This document shows, one piece after another, positions 43,808 to 53,386 of a DNA stretch of 64,000 nt. The stretch spans positions 1 to 64,000 of the forward strand of contig JANREK010000028.1 in NCBI GenBank assembly GCA_030726065.1. Reading direction: 5' to 3'. The notes under the pieces are model-generated. The model saw only the letters and a list, made by a program, of their open reading frames with translations. It was not told the DNA's origin and did not search any database. The stretch comes from Sediminibacterium sp. Lineage in GTDB: Bacteria > Bacteroidota > Bacteroidia > Chitinophagales > Chitinophagaceae. The translations under genes and the position numbers were made by a program. The stretch's first letter is position 1; the number at the start of each line of letters is the position of its first letter.

Positions 43808-44572
43808 TTAATCTTCTCTCCAAGCTTTGCCCGTGCGGTGTATAAACACATCTTCTAAATTTGCTTTTTTCACTTCCTTCACTTTTTCAAAACCGGATGC
43901 AACTAATTCATCAATTAATGCATTGGGTGTATTAATTACAATAATTTCACCACTATCAATAATAGCTACACGATCACATAATACTTCGGCTTCATCCATA
44001 TAATGTGTGGTAATGATCACGGTAGTTCCATTGTCCCTGATCTCCTTTATCAAATCCCATAAATTACGACGTGCTTGCGGATCAAGGCCTGTTGTAGGTT
44101 CGTCTAGAAAAACAATTATGGGTTTATTAATTAGCGTGGTCGCAATGGAGAATCTTTGTTTTTGTCCACCACTTAATTGTTTGAATTTTGCATTTGCCTT
44201 GTCCGCTAAATTTACTTTGTTTAATAAGGCTAATGGATCAATGGCTATTTGGTATAATCCAACAAACAATTCAATGAGTTCAGTTAATGTTAAATTGGGA
44301 TAAAAGCCTGCCGTTTGTAATTGTACCCCAATGATTTTTTTGATGGCCTCTGGCGCACTGTCAATATTTAAACCGTTCACCCATATTTCTCCACTCGTTT
44401 TTTCTCTTAATGTTTCAATAATTTCTAAGGTCGTTGATTTACCTGCACCATTAGGTCCTAATAAACCGAAAATTTCTCCCGGATTCACTTCAAAACTAAT
44501 CCCATTCACTGCTGTAAAATTGCCATATTTCTTAACCAAATTTTTAACGGTAATAATCGGTGTAGGCATCAT
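43808..44572 (-). CDS. ABC transporter ATP-binding protein
   Basis: Nucleotide-binding subunit of an ABC exporter (254 aa). Walker A GLLGPNGAGKST, signature LSGGQKQRFS, Walker B IVFLDEPTTGLDP and the H-loop VIITTHYMDEAE are intact. The family resembles ABC-2 (DrrA/CcmA-type) ATPases, which need a separate membrane permease. None is adjacent: the next gene is yfiT-like and the upstream gene is the divergent purK. The permease must be elsewhere. A near-consensus promoter lies just upstream at 44592-44622. Confidence 0.9.
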   Translation of the reverse strand: MMPTPIITVKNLVKKYGNFTAVNGISFEVNPGEIFGLLGPNGAGKSTTLEIIETLREKTSGEIWVNGLNIDSAPEAIKKIIGVQLQTAGFYPNLTLTELIELFVGLYQIAIDPLALLNKVNLADKANAKFKQLSGGQKQRFSIATTLINKPIIVFLDEPTTGLDPQARRNLWDLIKEIRDNGTTVIITTHYMDEAEVLCDRVAIIDSGEIIVINTPNALIDELVASGFEKVKEVKKANLEDVFIHRTGKAWRED

Positions 44573-44591
44573 ACTTTGCTATTAATAAGTA

Positions 44592-44622
44592 CAAATTTAA
44601 CTGCTTTTGAGCGCCTTGCAAA
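44592..44622 (-). promoter_or_regulatory. Near-consensus Bacteroidota promoter of the ABC ATPase gene
   Basis: On the minus strand TTTG (44622-44619), a 19-nt spacer and TAAATTTG (44599-44592) match the -33 and -7 consensus and spacing exactly. The ATG of the ABC ATPase is 19 bp downstream. Confidence 0.65.
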
Positions 44623-44645
44623 ATGAAAACTTACGCAAGACCCCT

Positions 44646-44653
44646 TATCTTTG
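44646..44653 (+). promoter_or_regulatory. -7 element upstream of purK
   Basis: TATCTTTG matches the TAnnTTTG consensus and ends 16 bp before the purK ATG. The nearest TTG upstream is 27 bp away, longer than the usual 19-21, so the -33 part is weak. Confidence 0.4.
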
Positions 44654-44669
44654 TAAAAAGGTATAATCA

Positions 44670-45791
44670 ATGAAAGTAGGAATCCTAGGTGGGGGTCAAT
44701 TGGGTCGTATGTTATTACAAGCAGCGGCGAACTATGATGTGACTACTTATGTTTTGGAAAACGATGCTAACTGTCCAGCAGCGCATTTATGCCATCATTT
44801 TACCTTGGGTAATATTCAGGACTTTGATTCGGTGTATAACTTTGGAAAGCAATTAGACGCGCTCACTATTGAAATTGAAGCGGTGAATGTGGAAGCTTTG
44901 GAAAAACTGGAACAAGAAGGCGTTAAGGTTTACCCTACGCCGGCCGCCATTCGTATTATCAAAAATAAAATTCTTCAAAAACAATTTTATCAAAATAATG
45001 AAATCCCAACTTCTGAATTTCATATCACACAACACCAATCAGACTTATTACAACATATTTCCTTTTTACCTGCTGTTCATAAATTGGGAGAAGGCGGTTA
45101 TGATGGTAAAGGGGTTCAAGTAATTAATACTGAAAAAGAAATTGAATCGGGTTTTAATGCGCCTGCAGTGCTTGAAAAGAAGGTAGCGATTGCCAAAGAA
45201 ATTGCACTAATTGTTGGCATGAATGCCGAAGGGAAAACAATTATATACCCTCCTGCTGAAATGATTTTTGATCCTGTATATAATTTACTTGACTATCAAT
45301 TAAGCCCCGCGAAATTAGAAGAAAAGCAATTATGGAAAGCCCAAGCTATTGCACGAAAAGTAATGAGCGGACTAAATAGTCCTGGTCTTTTTGCGATTGA
45401 ATTATTTATTGATAAATCGGGGGATGTACTCGTGAATGAAACTGCTCCTCGAGTGCATAATAGTGGACATCATACCATTGAAGCAAACTACAGTAGCCAA
45501 TATGATATGCTATGGCGCATACTGTTAAATTATCCATTGGGTAATCCAGATGAAATTTTACCATCTGCGATTGTAAACATTATTGGTGCGGAAGGTTTTA
45601 CGGGCGATGTGGTTTATGAAGGCTTAGATGAGGTACTTAAAATGGATAATGTTTTTGTGCACTTATATGGTAAAAAACAAACCAAGCCTGGTCGTAAAAT
45701 GGGACACGTAACTATTATCAGTAGCGACTATCAGGATTTAACACATAAAGCAAATAAAATAAAGCATACACTTAAAGCGGTTACTTTATAG
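44670..45791 (+). CDS. purK: 5-(carboxyamino)imidazole ribonucleotide synthase
   Basis: ATP-grasp enzyme of purine biosynthesis that carboxylates aminoimidazole ribonucleotide with bicarbonate. The N-terminal GILGGGQLGRML, the ATP-grasp core (LPAVHKLGEGGYDGKGVQVI, then ELFIDKSGDVLVNETAPRVH, then NSGHHTIEANYSSQYDMLWR) and the C-terminal VHLYGKKQTKPGRKMGHVT are clear. It is complete at 373 aa. No purE lies next to it. The 3' end overlaps the convergent DUF3078 gene by 6 bp. Confidence 0.95.
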   Translation: MKVGILGGGQLGRMLLQAAANYDVTTYVLENDANCPAAHLCHHFTLGNIQDFDSVYNFGKQLDALTIEIEAVNVEALEKLEQEGVKVYPTPAAIRIIKNKILQKQFYQNNEIPTSEFHITQHQSDLLQHISFLPAVHKLGEGGYDGKGVQVINTEKEIESGFNAPAVLEKKVAIAKEIALIVGMNAEGKTIIYPPAEMIFDPVYNLLDYQLSPAKLEEKQLWKAQAIARKVMSGLNSPGLFAIELFIDKSGDVLVNETAPRVHNSGHHTIEANYSSQYDMLWRILLNYPLGNPDEILPSAIVNIIGAEGFTGDVVYEGLDEVLKMDNVFVHLYGKKQTKPGRKMGHVTIISSDYQDLTHKANKIKHTLKAVTL

Positions 45792-46751
45792 TTTTGTTTT
45801 AATCAAAGTCTTTTTTACTTGTAAAGTTTTTTGGTACCCAATGCCAATGATGCTTTTAAGCTGTAATCCCGGAGATGTTTTGTTGGGACCAAATATTCTT
45901 ACTTTATCATCATAAATCAAATCCAAATTATAAGTAGCTGAAAAATATTTGTTTATTTTAAAGCTAAAATAATTGGTCATGTATAAATTTAAATTTTCCG
46001 GCTTTTCATTATAATTTGAAAAAATATCTGCCCTACCGCGATACATCACATTGGTCGCAATGTTATCAGCATAGTTAATGGTAATAAAGGTACCCGTCTC
46101 TTTTGAAATTTTTGATCCTGGTTGCACCCCATACTTACCCAAATTGGATAGTGTATTATTTAAAACCAAGGTGGTTCTTGAGGTTAAAGGAGAAAAGAAT
46201 ATAGAAAAACGGTTGGAAGGTTTAAAATCCAAACCTGCTGATAAAATAATATATGCTGGTGATAAAAAAGAGGAGGTTAATGTTTTATTCGTACCGCTAA
46301 AACTATAACCATGAAATAATTGAGATCTGAAATTAAATAGTCCAGAAACAAACCACATACCAGAAGTATCAATTTGGTATCCGTACTTACTTAATAAATC
46401 AAATCGATCGTCATTTTTTCGCCCGCCCAAACTAGTAGATTGAATAAACCCAAGATTAACATCTAAATTATTGTCCCAATTTTGATATGGCTTTTTAAAT
46501 AAAAGAAAATAATTGAAATAGGATCCAATCGCCATATTAAAATTATCACCCCCCGCAGCCCAATTGCTCAAGGAGCTTTGTGATAAATTAAAGTTATACA
46601 ATCCCCCTTGCTTCCAATTCCAACGAGAAGTATCATTATCCTTTCGAACACTTCGGGCTGTTTCAGAACGTAATTTAGTGACCGTAATATTTTGGGCTAT
46701 GATTACGGTTGCTAAATGAAAAAACAAAATAAATAGTAGCCCTTTAGGCAT
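45786..46751 (-). CDS. DUF3078 family outer-membrane-like protein
   Basis: Exported protein, probably an outer-membrane beta-barrel, of the Bacteroidota DUF3078 family. The core WKQGGLYNFNLSQSSLSNWAAGGDN (split here as GLYNFNLSQSSLSNWAAGG) is the family hallmark. Alternating beta strands follow to a terminal stretch ending IIGIGYQKTLQVKKT. I start at the ATG at 46751, which gives a good signal peptide (MPKGLLFILFFHLATVIIAQ). The frame extends 30 bases upstream to a TTG, which would put charged residues before the signal. Function unknown. Confidence 0.78.
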   Translation of the reverse strand: MPKGLLFILFFHLATVIIAQNITVTKLRSETARSVRKDNDTSRWNWKQGGLYNFNLSQSSLSNWAAGGDNFNMAIGSYFNYFLLFKKPYQNWDNNLDVNLGFIQSTSLGGRKNDDRFDLLSKYGYQIDTSGMWFVSGLFNFRSQLFHGYSFSGTNKTLTSSFLSPAYIILSAGLDFKPSNRFSIFFSPLTSRTTLVLNNTLSNLGKYGVQPGSKISKETGTFITINYADNIATNVMYRGRADIFSNYNEKPENLNLYMTNYFSFKINKYFSATYNLDLIYDDKVRIFGPNKTSPGLQLKSIIGIGYQKTLQVKKTLIKTKL

Positions 46752-46903
46752 TTGCCGGTTTTTATCAAATATACCAATCAATAGTAAATGATTGATTTAT
46801 AAAGCCATGTAATTTTTTGTGAAAACTTTCCGAATCACTCATATATTTAATTAACCTTAATAATGATTTAATTATTAAATAATTAGGGAATAGTGTATGA
46901 CAA

Positions 46904-46936
46904 GTTGACATATACTATAAATTTTTACTAAATTTG
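46904..46936 (+). promoter_or_regulatory. Bacteroidota-type promoter of the miaB operon
   Basis: GTTG (46904-46907), a 21-nt spacer and TAAATTTG (46929-46936) match the -33 and -7 consensus. The miaB ATG lies 17 bp after the -7 element. The rest of the gap back to 46752 is AT-rich without other recognisable features. Confidence 0.5.
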
Positions 46937-46953
46937 TCCTTTAAAATAGTGGA

Positions 46954-48378
46954 ATGGAATTATTGCAGACTTTGAACAAGGAACATGATGAATTAAGGCA
47001 AGGTGAGGTTTTTTCTGATGCAACGCAACAGGATCAATTCACCAAGCATTTCTATATCGAGAGTTATGGTTGCGCGATGAACTTTGCAGATAGTGAAGTG
47101 GTGGCATCTATATTAGCAAAAAATGGTTTCGGGAGTACCAGAAATATTGAAGTCGCTGATTTGATATTATTAAACACTTGTTCCATCCGCGAAAAAGCGG
47201 AACAAACTGTGCGCAAACGTTTAACGGAGTTTAGAAAATTAAAAACACAAAATCCAGGACTATTGGTGGGTGTTTTAGGCTGCATGGCAGAAAGATTAAA
47301 ATCAAAATTATTAGAGGAAGAGAAATTGGTCGATTTAGTAGTTGGGCCTGACGCATACCGCACACTACCTGATTTAATTAATGATGCAGGCACTGGTCAA
47401 AAGGCAGTCAATGTTTTATTAAGCCGAGACGAAACCTATGCCGATATCTCCCCTGTTCGTATAGATAGCAATGGCATTAGTGGATTTGTATCCATCATGC
47501 GTGGCTGTAATAATATGTGTAGTTTTTGTGTGGTACCATTTACAAGAGGTCGTGAAAGAAGCAGAGACGCATTTTCAATTGTTGCAGAATGTCGGGACTT
47601 ATTTGAAAAAGGATATAAAGAAATTACAATGCTAGGTCAAAATGTGGACAGCTATTATTGGAACAACCCTGAAAATAATTCAAGTACTACTTTTGCCATG
47701 CTGCTTGAAACTGTTGCATTAATTAGTCCCACTTTAAGGGTTCGATTTAGCACTTCCCATCCAAAAGATATTACGGATGAAGTGTTGTTCACCATGGCAA
47801 AGTATCCGAACATTTGCAAATACATACATCTGCCCGTGCAAAGCGGAAGCACACGCGTTTTACAATTAATGAACAGAACCTATACCCGTGAGTGGTATTT
47901 AGCCAAAGTAGCGCGCATCAAAGAAATAATGCCAACCTGTACTGTTTCATCGGATATCATTGCAGGTTTTTGTACCGAAACAGAACAGGATCATCAAGAT
48001 ACCATCAGTATTATGCAAGCTGCGCAATACGATTATAGCTATATGTATTTTTATTCTGAGCGACCAGGTACACTTGCAGCTAAAAGATACGAGGATGATA
48101 TTCCAGAGGAGGTTAAAAAAAGAAGATTACAAGAAATCGTGGATGTGCAATGGACACTTTCCAATGAAAGTAATAAAAGAGATGTTGGTAAATGTTTTGA
48201 AGTATTGATTGAAGGAGATAGTAAAAAAAGTGATGCCGAATGGATGGGCCGCACAAGTCAAAACAAAGTGGTCGTTTTCCCTAAGTTAAACCACCCAGTA
48301 AAAAAAGGGGACTATGTTGAAATTTTCATTGCAGGATTTACAAAAGGTACCTTATTGGGTACATTAAAAACGAACTAG
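46954..48378 (+). CDS. miaB: tRNA-2-methylthio-N6-dimethylallyladenosine synthase MiaB
   Basis: Radical SAM methylthiotransferase that adds the 2-methylthio group to i6A37 in tRNAs reading UNN codons. The N-terminal UPF0004 domain has its three cluster cysteines ([37 protein letters not shown]). The radical SAM motif is [20 protein letters not shown], and the C-terminal TRAM domain covers about 400-470. It is complete at 474 aa. It starts a tightly packed plus-strand cluster continuing through secG, a conserved order in this phylum. Confidence 0.96.
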   Translation: MELLQTLNKEHDELRQGEVFSDATQQDQFTKHFYIESYGCAMNFADSEVVASILAKNGFGSTRNIEVADLILLNTCSIREKAEQTVRKRLTEFRKLKTQNPGLLVGVLGCMAERLKSKLLEEEKLVDLVVGPDAYRTLPDLINDAGTGQKAVNVLLSRDETYADISPVRIDSNGISGFVSIMRGCNNMCSFCVVPFTRGRERSRDAFSIVAECRDLFEKGYKEITMLGQNVDSYYWNNPENNSSTTFAMLLETVALISPTLRVRFSTSHPKDITDEVLFTMAKYPNICKYIHLPVQSGSTRVLQLMNRTYTREWYLAKVARIKEIMPTCTVSSDIIAGFCTETEQDHQDTISIMQAAQYDYSYMYFYSERPGTLAAKRYEDDIPEEVKKRRLQEIVDVQWTLSNESNKRDVGKCFEVLIEGDSKKSDAEWMGRTSQNKVVVFPKLNHPVKKGDYVEIFIAGFTKGTLLGTLKTN

Positions 48379-48379
48379 T

Positions 48380-49639
48380 ATGGATTTGCAGACATTAAAA
48401 AATAGATTTAGTATTATAGGAAATACGCCTAGCTTAAATCATGCACTCAATACGGCTGCGCAAGTGGCCGCTACAGATTTAACTGTATTAATTGTGGGTG
48501 AAAGCGGTGTTGGTAAAGAAGTATTCTCTCAAATCATACATAGCTTATCCGCACGAAAACACAATCCATTCATTGCAGTGAACTGTGGCGCAATTCCAGA
48601 AGGCACAATAGATTCTGAATTATTTGGTCACGAAAAAGGTTCCTTCACGGGTGCGGTGGATAGTCGCAAAGGTTATTTTGAAACCGTAAGTGGTGGTACC
48701 ATCTTTTTAGATGAAATTGGAGAATTACCGCTAGGAACGCAAGCAAGATTATTACGCGTATTAGAAACAGGTGAATTTATTCGTGTGGGATCTTCCAAAG
48801 TGCAGAAATCTGATGTTCGTGTGATTGCAGCTACAAATAGAGAATTACTAGAATTTACACAGAAAGGTCGTTTTAGAGAGGATCTATATTATCGTTTAAA
48901 CACAGTGCCCATTCGTGTACCCTCATTAAGAGATAGGAAAGAAGATATTCCATTGCTATTTAGAAAATTTGTGGTTGACTTTTCTGATAAATACAAAACC
49001 AAACCTATTTTTTTAGATGCAGACGCAAGAGATTTACTTACACAATATCCATGGCCAGGCAATGTGCGTGAACTTAAAAATATAGCGGAACAAATTTCCG
49101 TGTTAAGCAAAAGTGAAACCATCAATGCAATAACACTTGCAGAATTTTTACCACAACCGCATGTAAATAAAATGCCGATGGTCACTGGAAATGCCCCGAT
49201 AGGTGAATTTGCAAACGAAAGAGAAATTTTATACAAATTATTTTTTGACATGAAAAAAGATGTCAATGAGCTTAAAAAGATGTTTGTTGAAATTTTACAA
49301 AATCCATCCTTGGGTGGCCAAAATGTACATTTTAATAGAGAGTCCATATTAAATGAATTAAAAGACGACTTGTCCCCTGTTCCTAGCGCTGTTGGCCCAA
49401 TCATACATCATCCTTCCAATCAAATAGCCCATCCAAATCAACAGCCTGTTATTATTGACAACGAACACCAAGGAATGTATGAAGTAGATGAGTCGCTTAA
49501 CATCATGGATAAGGAAAAAGAACTAATTTTAAAGGCCTTGAAAAAACATAAAGGCAGACGTAAAGATGCTTCAACAGACCTAGGCATAAGCGAACGCACT
49601 TTATATCGAAAAATTAAAGAATACGACATTGAAGAATAA
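48380..49639 (+). CDS. Sigma-54-dependent transcriptional activator without a receiver domain
   Basis: AAA+ activator of RNA polymerase carrying sigma-54. The ATPase domain spans about 10-240: Walker A VGESGVGKEVF, sigma-54 contact loop GSFTGA (canonical GAFTGA with Ser for Ala), Walker B TIFLDEIGELPL and the R-finger region REDLYYRLNTVP. The C-terminal Fis-type helix-turn-helix is ALKKHKGRRKDASTDLGISE followed by RTLYRKIKE. There is no N-terminal receiver, PAS or GAF domain, so activity must be set by level or by a partner. It follows miaB with a 1-bp gap and overlaps lptE by 11 bp. Its targets are unknown. Confidence 0.92.
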   Translation: MDLQTLKNRFSIIGNTPSLNHALNTAAQVAATDLTVLIVGESGVGKEVFSQIIHSLSARKHNPFIAVNCGAIPEGTIDSELFGHEKGSFTGAVDSRKGYFETVSGGTIFLDEIGELPLGTQARLLRVLETGEFIRVGSSKVQKSDVRVIAATNRELLEFTQKGRFREDLYYRLNTVPIRVPSLRDRKEDIPLLFRKFVVDFSDKYKTKPIFLDADARDLLTQYPWPGNVRELKNIAEQISVLSKSETINAITLAEFLPQPHVNKMPMVTGNAPIGEFANEREILYKLFFDMKKDVNELKKMFVEILQNPSLGGQNVHFNRESILNELKDDLSPVPSAVGPIIHHPSNQIAHPNQQPVIIDNEHQGMYEVDESLNIMDKEKELILKALKKHKGRRKDASTDLGISERTLYRKIKEYDIEE

Positions 49640-50144
49640 TTATTTTAAACATACATTAGCTTTACTTGTATTCATAAGTATGGGTTTAAGCGGTTGTGGA
49701 ATATACAGCTTTAAGGATGCGGTGATTCCTGACAATATTAAGACCATTAAAATTGGTTTTATAGAGAATAAGGCTAGGTATGTGAACCCGCAAATAGCCC
49801 CTCAGCTTACGGACAAGTTGCTGCAAAAAATAATTAGTCAAACTAAATTAACACGCACCAATAGTGATGATGCACATTATCAAATTTATGCAACCATCAC
49901 TAATTATGACCCTTCCCAAACGGTGGGTGTGAGCGCACAACAAGCCAGTACCAATCGACTTACTGTAACAGTGCATGTAATTTTGAAAAAAACACTAGAA
50001 AATAAAGAACAGGAATTTGATGTGACACGTAATTTTGACTTTTCCGCAAACTTAACTTTAAGCCAAGCCGAGGGACAATTAATGAGTGATATATTAAGAA
50101 ATATAACGGATGATATTTTTAACCAAATTTTTTCAAACTGGTAA
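49629..50144 (+). CDS. lptE: LptE-like LPS-assembly lipoprotein
   Basis: Outer-membrane lipoprotein expected to plug LptD for LPS insertion. The signal peptide with lipobox is clear (LVFISMGLSGCGIYSF, Cys as the lipidated residue). The mature part matches Bacteroidota LptE (FKDAVIPDNIKTIKIGFIEN, SNRLTVTVH-like TNRLTVTVHVILKK). The start is TTG at 49629, inside the end of the sigma-54 regulator gene (11-bp overlap). No later start keeps the signal peptide, so the overlap and non-ATG start are likely real and imply coupling. Confidence 0.82.
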   Translation: MKNNYFKHTLALLVFISMGLSGCGIYSFKDAVIPDNIKTIKIGFIENKARYVNPQIAPQLTDKLLQKIISQTKLTRTNSDDAHYQIYATITNYDPSQTVGVSAQQASTNRLTVTVHVILKKTLENKEQEFDVTRNFDFSANLTLSQAEGQLMSDILRNITDDIFNQIFSNW

Positions 50145-50147
50145 TTA

Positions 50148-50864
50148 ATGACCCCCACCTTACTAAATAACATTTTATTGCAATGGACAGGCCACTCGAA
50201 TTTGAAAGCCATTGAAACCAAAGAATTAGCACAATGGGTGGAAAAACACCCTTACAGTCCTAGCTTGCAATTTCTATTGGCAAAAAAATATGATATGGTG
50301 AATTCGCCCTTGCTTTCATCACAATTGCAAAAAACCACGTCTTTTTTCCCGGCTGCCCTCGAAATTCATCAATGGCTTAAATTTGAGGATACCGATACCA
50401 TTTCGGCCCCCATGGAAGAAAAGTTAAGTTCCCTGATTTCGGATCAATTAGCCCAATTCAAGGAACCTGTGACTTTGGACACTGCAGCATATGAAATGGA
50501 GCTTACACCGCTTCAAAAGGACTATTTTGCTGCACAAGGCATCGAAATTGATCTTTCTACCCTGCCTCAGGATAAATTTACCCAACAACTACGCAGTTTT
50601 ACTGCTTGGTTGAAAGTTTTAAAAGAAAAAGAAGGCGTACCAAATACACCTGAATTAGCGGAAGCACAGGAAAAAGAGATCACTGCCATCGCTGAAAAAG
50701 CCAATATAATGGAGGAAGTGGTCACAGAAGCAATGGCTGAAGTCTGGGAGAAACAAGGCAATTCTAGGAAGGCAATTGCCCTATATTCGAAATTAAGTTT
50801 TATTTTTCCTGAAAAATCCGTTTATTTTGCGTCCAGAATTGAACAACTAAAAAAAAGAAAATGA
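50148..50864 (+). CDS. Conserved hypothetical protein between lptE and secG
   Basis: A 238-aa soluble, probably cytoplasmic, mostly helical protein without a named domain that I recognise. The N-terminal part (LAQWVEKHPYSPSLQFLLAK) and the last 45 residues (WEKQGNSRKAIALYSKLSFI then FPEKSVYFASRIEQLKKRK) have a tetratricopeptide-like pattern, so a protein-interaction role is possible. It starts 3 bp after lptE and ends with an ATGA overlap with secG, so it belongs to the same cluster. Its position in the envelope-biogenesis operon is the only hint at function. Confidence 0.7.
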   Translation: MTPTLLNNILLQWTGHSNLKAIETKELAQWVEKHPYSPSLQFLLAKKYDMVNSPLLSSQLQKTTSFFPAALEIHQWLKFEDTDTISAPMEEKLSSLISDQLAQFKEPVTLDTAAYEMELTPLQKDYFAAQGIEIDLSTLPQDKFTQQLRSFTAWLKVLKEKEGVPNTPELAEAQEKEITAIAEKANIMEEVVTEAMAEVWEKQGNSRKAIALYSKLSFIFPEKSVYFASRIEQLKKRK

Positions 50865-51196
50865 TTACTTTATTCCTGATTTTAATTATCGCAGCGTGTT
50901 TTGGCCTTGGATTTATGGTTTTGATTCAAAACCCTAAAGGAGGCGGATTGAACGCAAATGTGGGTGGTATATCCAACAATTTTATGGGCGTTAAGCAAAC
51001 AACTGATGTTCTTGAAAAAGGAACCTGGATTTTTGCTGCACTAATTGCCGTTTTAGCAATTACATCAACGGTTTTCTTAAAAACAGGAAGTTCTGACTCA
51101 GACAAAGGCTTATTGCAAAAAGTAAATACTTCAGTAACTGCTCCATTATCAGCACCTGCACAACAACAAGCTGCTCCAGCAAATACAAAAAAGTAA
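50861..51196 (+). CDS. secG: Preprotein translocase subunit SecG
   Basis: Auxiliary subunit of the SecYEG channel, with two membrane helices (about 3-22 and 55-75). The conserved loop GFMVLIQNPKGGGLNANVG and GVKQTTDVLEKGTWIFA are typical of Bacteroidota SecG. The C-terminal tail is Ala/Gln-rich (SAPAQQQAAPANTKK), a common extension. It is the last gene of the miaB-sigma54-lptE-secG cluster, with a hairpin terminator at 51259-51290 just after it. Confidence 0.9.
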   Translation: MITLFLILIIAACFGLGFMVLIQNPKGGGLNANVGGISNNFMGVKQTTDVLEKGTWIFAALIAVLAITSTVFLKTGSSDSDKGLLQKVNTSVTAPLSAPAQQQAAPANTKK

Positions 51197-51258
51197 ATAC
51201 GATTGGATGCTATAAGCCGAATGTCAAAATAGCTTCCATTTTATAATAAATTTATCCT

Positions 51259-51290
51259 AAATCCTTCTCTTTCAAAAGGAGGGATTTTTT
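51259..51290 (+). terminator. Rho-independent terminator after secG
   Basis: AAATCCTTCT pairs with GGAGGGATTT (two G-T pairs) around a short CTTTCAAAA-type loop, followed by TTTTTT. It ends the miaB-to-secG cluster and separates it from mltG. Confidence 0.65.
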
Positions 51291-51355
51291 ATTTATGGTT
51301 TACAAAACTTAACTTTACAATAACCATTTTATAAAAATATTTAAGGGATATCCGA

Positions 51356-52393
51356 ATGAAAAAACTGTTCCTAATTGCTTTGCTCATTTTAATCAGCTAT
51401 GAAGCCTATATTATCTTTATAAAATCAACTTCATTCCCCGAAACACATGTCAGTTTTCAGTATGATAAAAACACCATGTCAATAAATGACTTAGGTGATA
51501 GTTTAGTAGCGCATCATATTATTCCAGAAAAAATAAGCTTCACCCTCCTTACCCCGTTATTTGATATTCAAAATAAAACAAGATCTGGTTCCTTCCTGGT
51601 TAAGAAAAAAGCAAATTTGTTTTCAATTTTACGCATGCTTCGCAATAACCAACAACCCATTTTAAAATTTATATTAAACAAAGTAAGAACCAAGGGGGAT
51701 TTAGCAAAATTAATATCCACCACATTTACAACTGATAGTAGTGAAGCGGCTTTGTATTTAAATAGCAATGATTCATTGGCCCCATTCAATATTGATACCA
51801 CGCAATTATTCACTTTATTTATTCCAAATACCTACGAATTTTATTGGAACACATCCATGTCCAAATTATTGAAAAAAATGAAGGAAGCCCAAGGTAAATT
51901 TTGGAATGCGAATAACAGAAATAACAAAGCTGCAAACACTGGATTAACGCAAGAACAAGTATACACCCTCGCTTCCATTGTGGAAGAAGAAACCAACAAT
52001 GATTCAGATAAAATTTTAATTGCAAGCGTATACCAAAATAGACTTAAAAAAAGTATGCCATTACAAGCCTGCCCAACCATTAAGTATGCAATGCAAGATT
52101 TTACCATTACCCGTATTTATGAAAAATACTTAACCAACCCTTCTCCATATAATACCTACCAAAATTTAGGTTTACCACCGGGTCCAATTTGCACGCCATC
52201 GCCGAATACGATTGACTTAGTATTGAATGCCCCTAAAACGGATTACCTTTACTTTGTAGCCAAAGCCGACTTTAGTGGCTATCATCACTTTAGTAGCACT
52301 TATGAGGAACACTATCGTTATGCAAATGAATACCAAAAAAAGCTAGACGAATACCAAGCAAAAAAGAAGTCAAAAGAGGCCGCAAATAAATAA
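51356..52393 (+). CDS. mltG: Endolytic murein transglycosylase MltG (YceG-like)
   Basis: Inner-membrane lytic transglycosylase that cuts nascent glycan strands of peptidoglycan and so helps set strand length. A single N-terminal membrane helix (about 1-20) is followed by a LysM-like subdomain and the YceG catalytic domain. The segment LASIVEEETNNDSDKILIAS contains the conserved Glu cluster, followed by SVYQNRL, MPLQACPTIKYA and the loop YNTYQNLGLPPGPICTPSPN. At 345 aa it is complete. It has its own transcript start after the secG terminator. Confidence 0.93.
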   Translation: MKKLFLIALLILISYEAYIIFIKSTSFPETHVSFQYDKNTMSINDLGDSLVAHHIIPEKISFTLLTPLFDIQNKTRSGSFLVKKKANLFSILRMLRNNQQPILKFILNKVRTKGDLAKLISTTFTTDSSEAALYLNSNDSLAPFNIDTTQLFTLFIPNTYEFYWNTSMSKLLKKMKEAQGKFWNANNRNNKAANTGLTQEQVYTLASIVEEETNNDSDKILIASVYQNRLKKSMPLQACPTIKYAMQDFTITRIYEKYLTNPSPYNTYQNLGLPPGPICTPSPNTIDLVLNAPKTDYLYFVAKADFSGYHHFSSTYEEHYRYANEYQKKLDEYQAKKKSKEAANK

Positions 52394-52441
52394 GCGATTG
52401 AAATTATAATTCAGATCGTTATAAAATAAGAAAAATAAAAT

Positions 52442-53386
52442 TTGAATAAAATATTCAACATATTAAATAAGCTCATTCAGCCATTGCTTCAATTTTTAAA
52501 GCAAAAAGCGAAGTTGATTTATATCCCAGGATTTGAAAGGGTTAACTTATACCAAGTAATTAAGTTTTTATACACGCAACTTAATACCATTGGATTATAT
52601 GATCGCGCATCAGCTATTTCATTCAATTTAATCATGGCGCTTCCTGCCTCTTTTTTATTTTTATTTTCAATTATTCCCTACTTTCCAAAGACATTAAAAA
52701 TAAAAAAGCAAATACTTCTCATTTTTAAGGATATTTCCCCCAACTCAAGTACCTATCGTTTCATACTAGACATTATTAATGATTTACTGAGCCAACATGT
52801 GGGTATATTTTCATTTGGTTTCCTTTTATTACTATTTTATGCTTCTAATGCCATGACAGGTATTATTCGCAGCTTTGATAAGTCATATATGGAACATAAA
52901 CCATTTTTTTTACACCAACGCTGGCGCGCCATTCGCTTGACACTCATATTAATCTTATTGGTATTTGCGAGTTTATTGGTTTTGATTGGACAGGATCAGT
53001 TAACTACTTTATTAAGAGAATTTTTTGATATCAAGCGCAAAACCATCATACCTTATTGGAACTTTATAAGATGGGGAATCATTATTTTATTACTATTTTT
53101 TGGCAATGCATTTATATATAAATATGCGCCCCATATCAAAGAAAGATGGTCCTTATGGTCACCGGGTGCCATCCTTTCCACATTCTTAATGCTTGCTACC
53201 ACCCTAGGCTTTTCTTATTGGGTAAATAATTTTAGCAGCTATAGTAAAATTTATGGCTCTATTGGAACCGTATTAGTGGTCATGACTTTAGTATACTTAA
53301 ATGCACTCATACTACTCATTGGATTTGAATTAAATGTAAGTATCGAAGTACTAAAAAAAGAGCAGCATCAATTAGACTTGCTCTAA
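52442..53386 (+). CDS. YihY/virulence factor BrkB family membrane protein
   Basis: A 314-aa membrane protein with six to seven helices and the YihY core: YDRASAISFNLIMALPASFL, LLFYASNAMTGIIRSFDKSY, WSPGAILSTFLMLATTLGFS, then GSIGTVLVVMTLVYLNALIL. Some relatives were once called ribonuclease BN, but the family is now regarded as a membrane transporter or unknown. The only start that includes the amphipathic N-terminus is TTG at 52442 (MNKIFNILNKL); no ATG precedes the first helix. A terminator stem overlaps its stop codon. Confidence 0.85.
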   Translation: MNKIFNILNKLIQPLLQFLKQKAKLIYIPGFERVNLYQVIKFLYTQLNTIGLYDRASAISFNLIMALPASFLFLFSIIPYFPKTLKIKKQILLIFKDISPNSSTYRFILDIINDLLSQHVGIFSFGFLLLLFYASNAMTGIIRSFDKSYMEHKPFFLHQRWRAIRLTLILILLVFASLLVLIGQDQLTTLLREFFDIKRKTIIPYWNFIRWGIIILLLFFGNAFIYKYAPHIKERWSLWSPGAILSTFLMLATTLGFSYWVNNFSSYSKIYGSIGTVLVVMTLVYLNALILLIGFELNVSIEVLKKEQHQLDLL

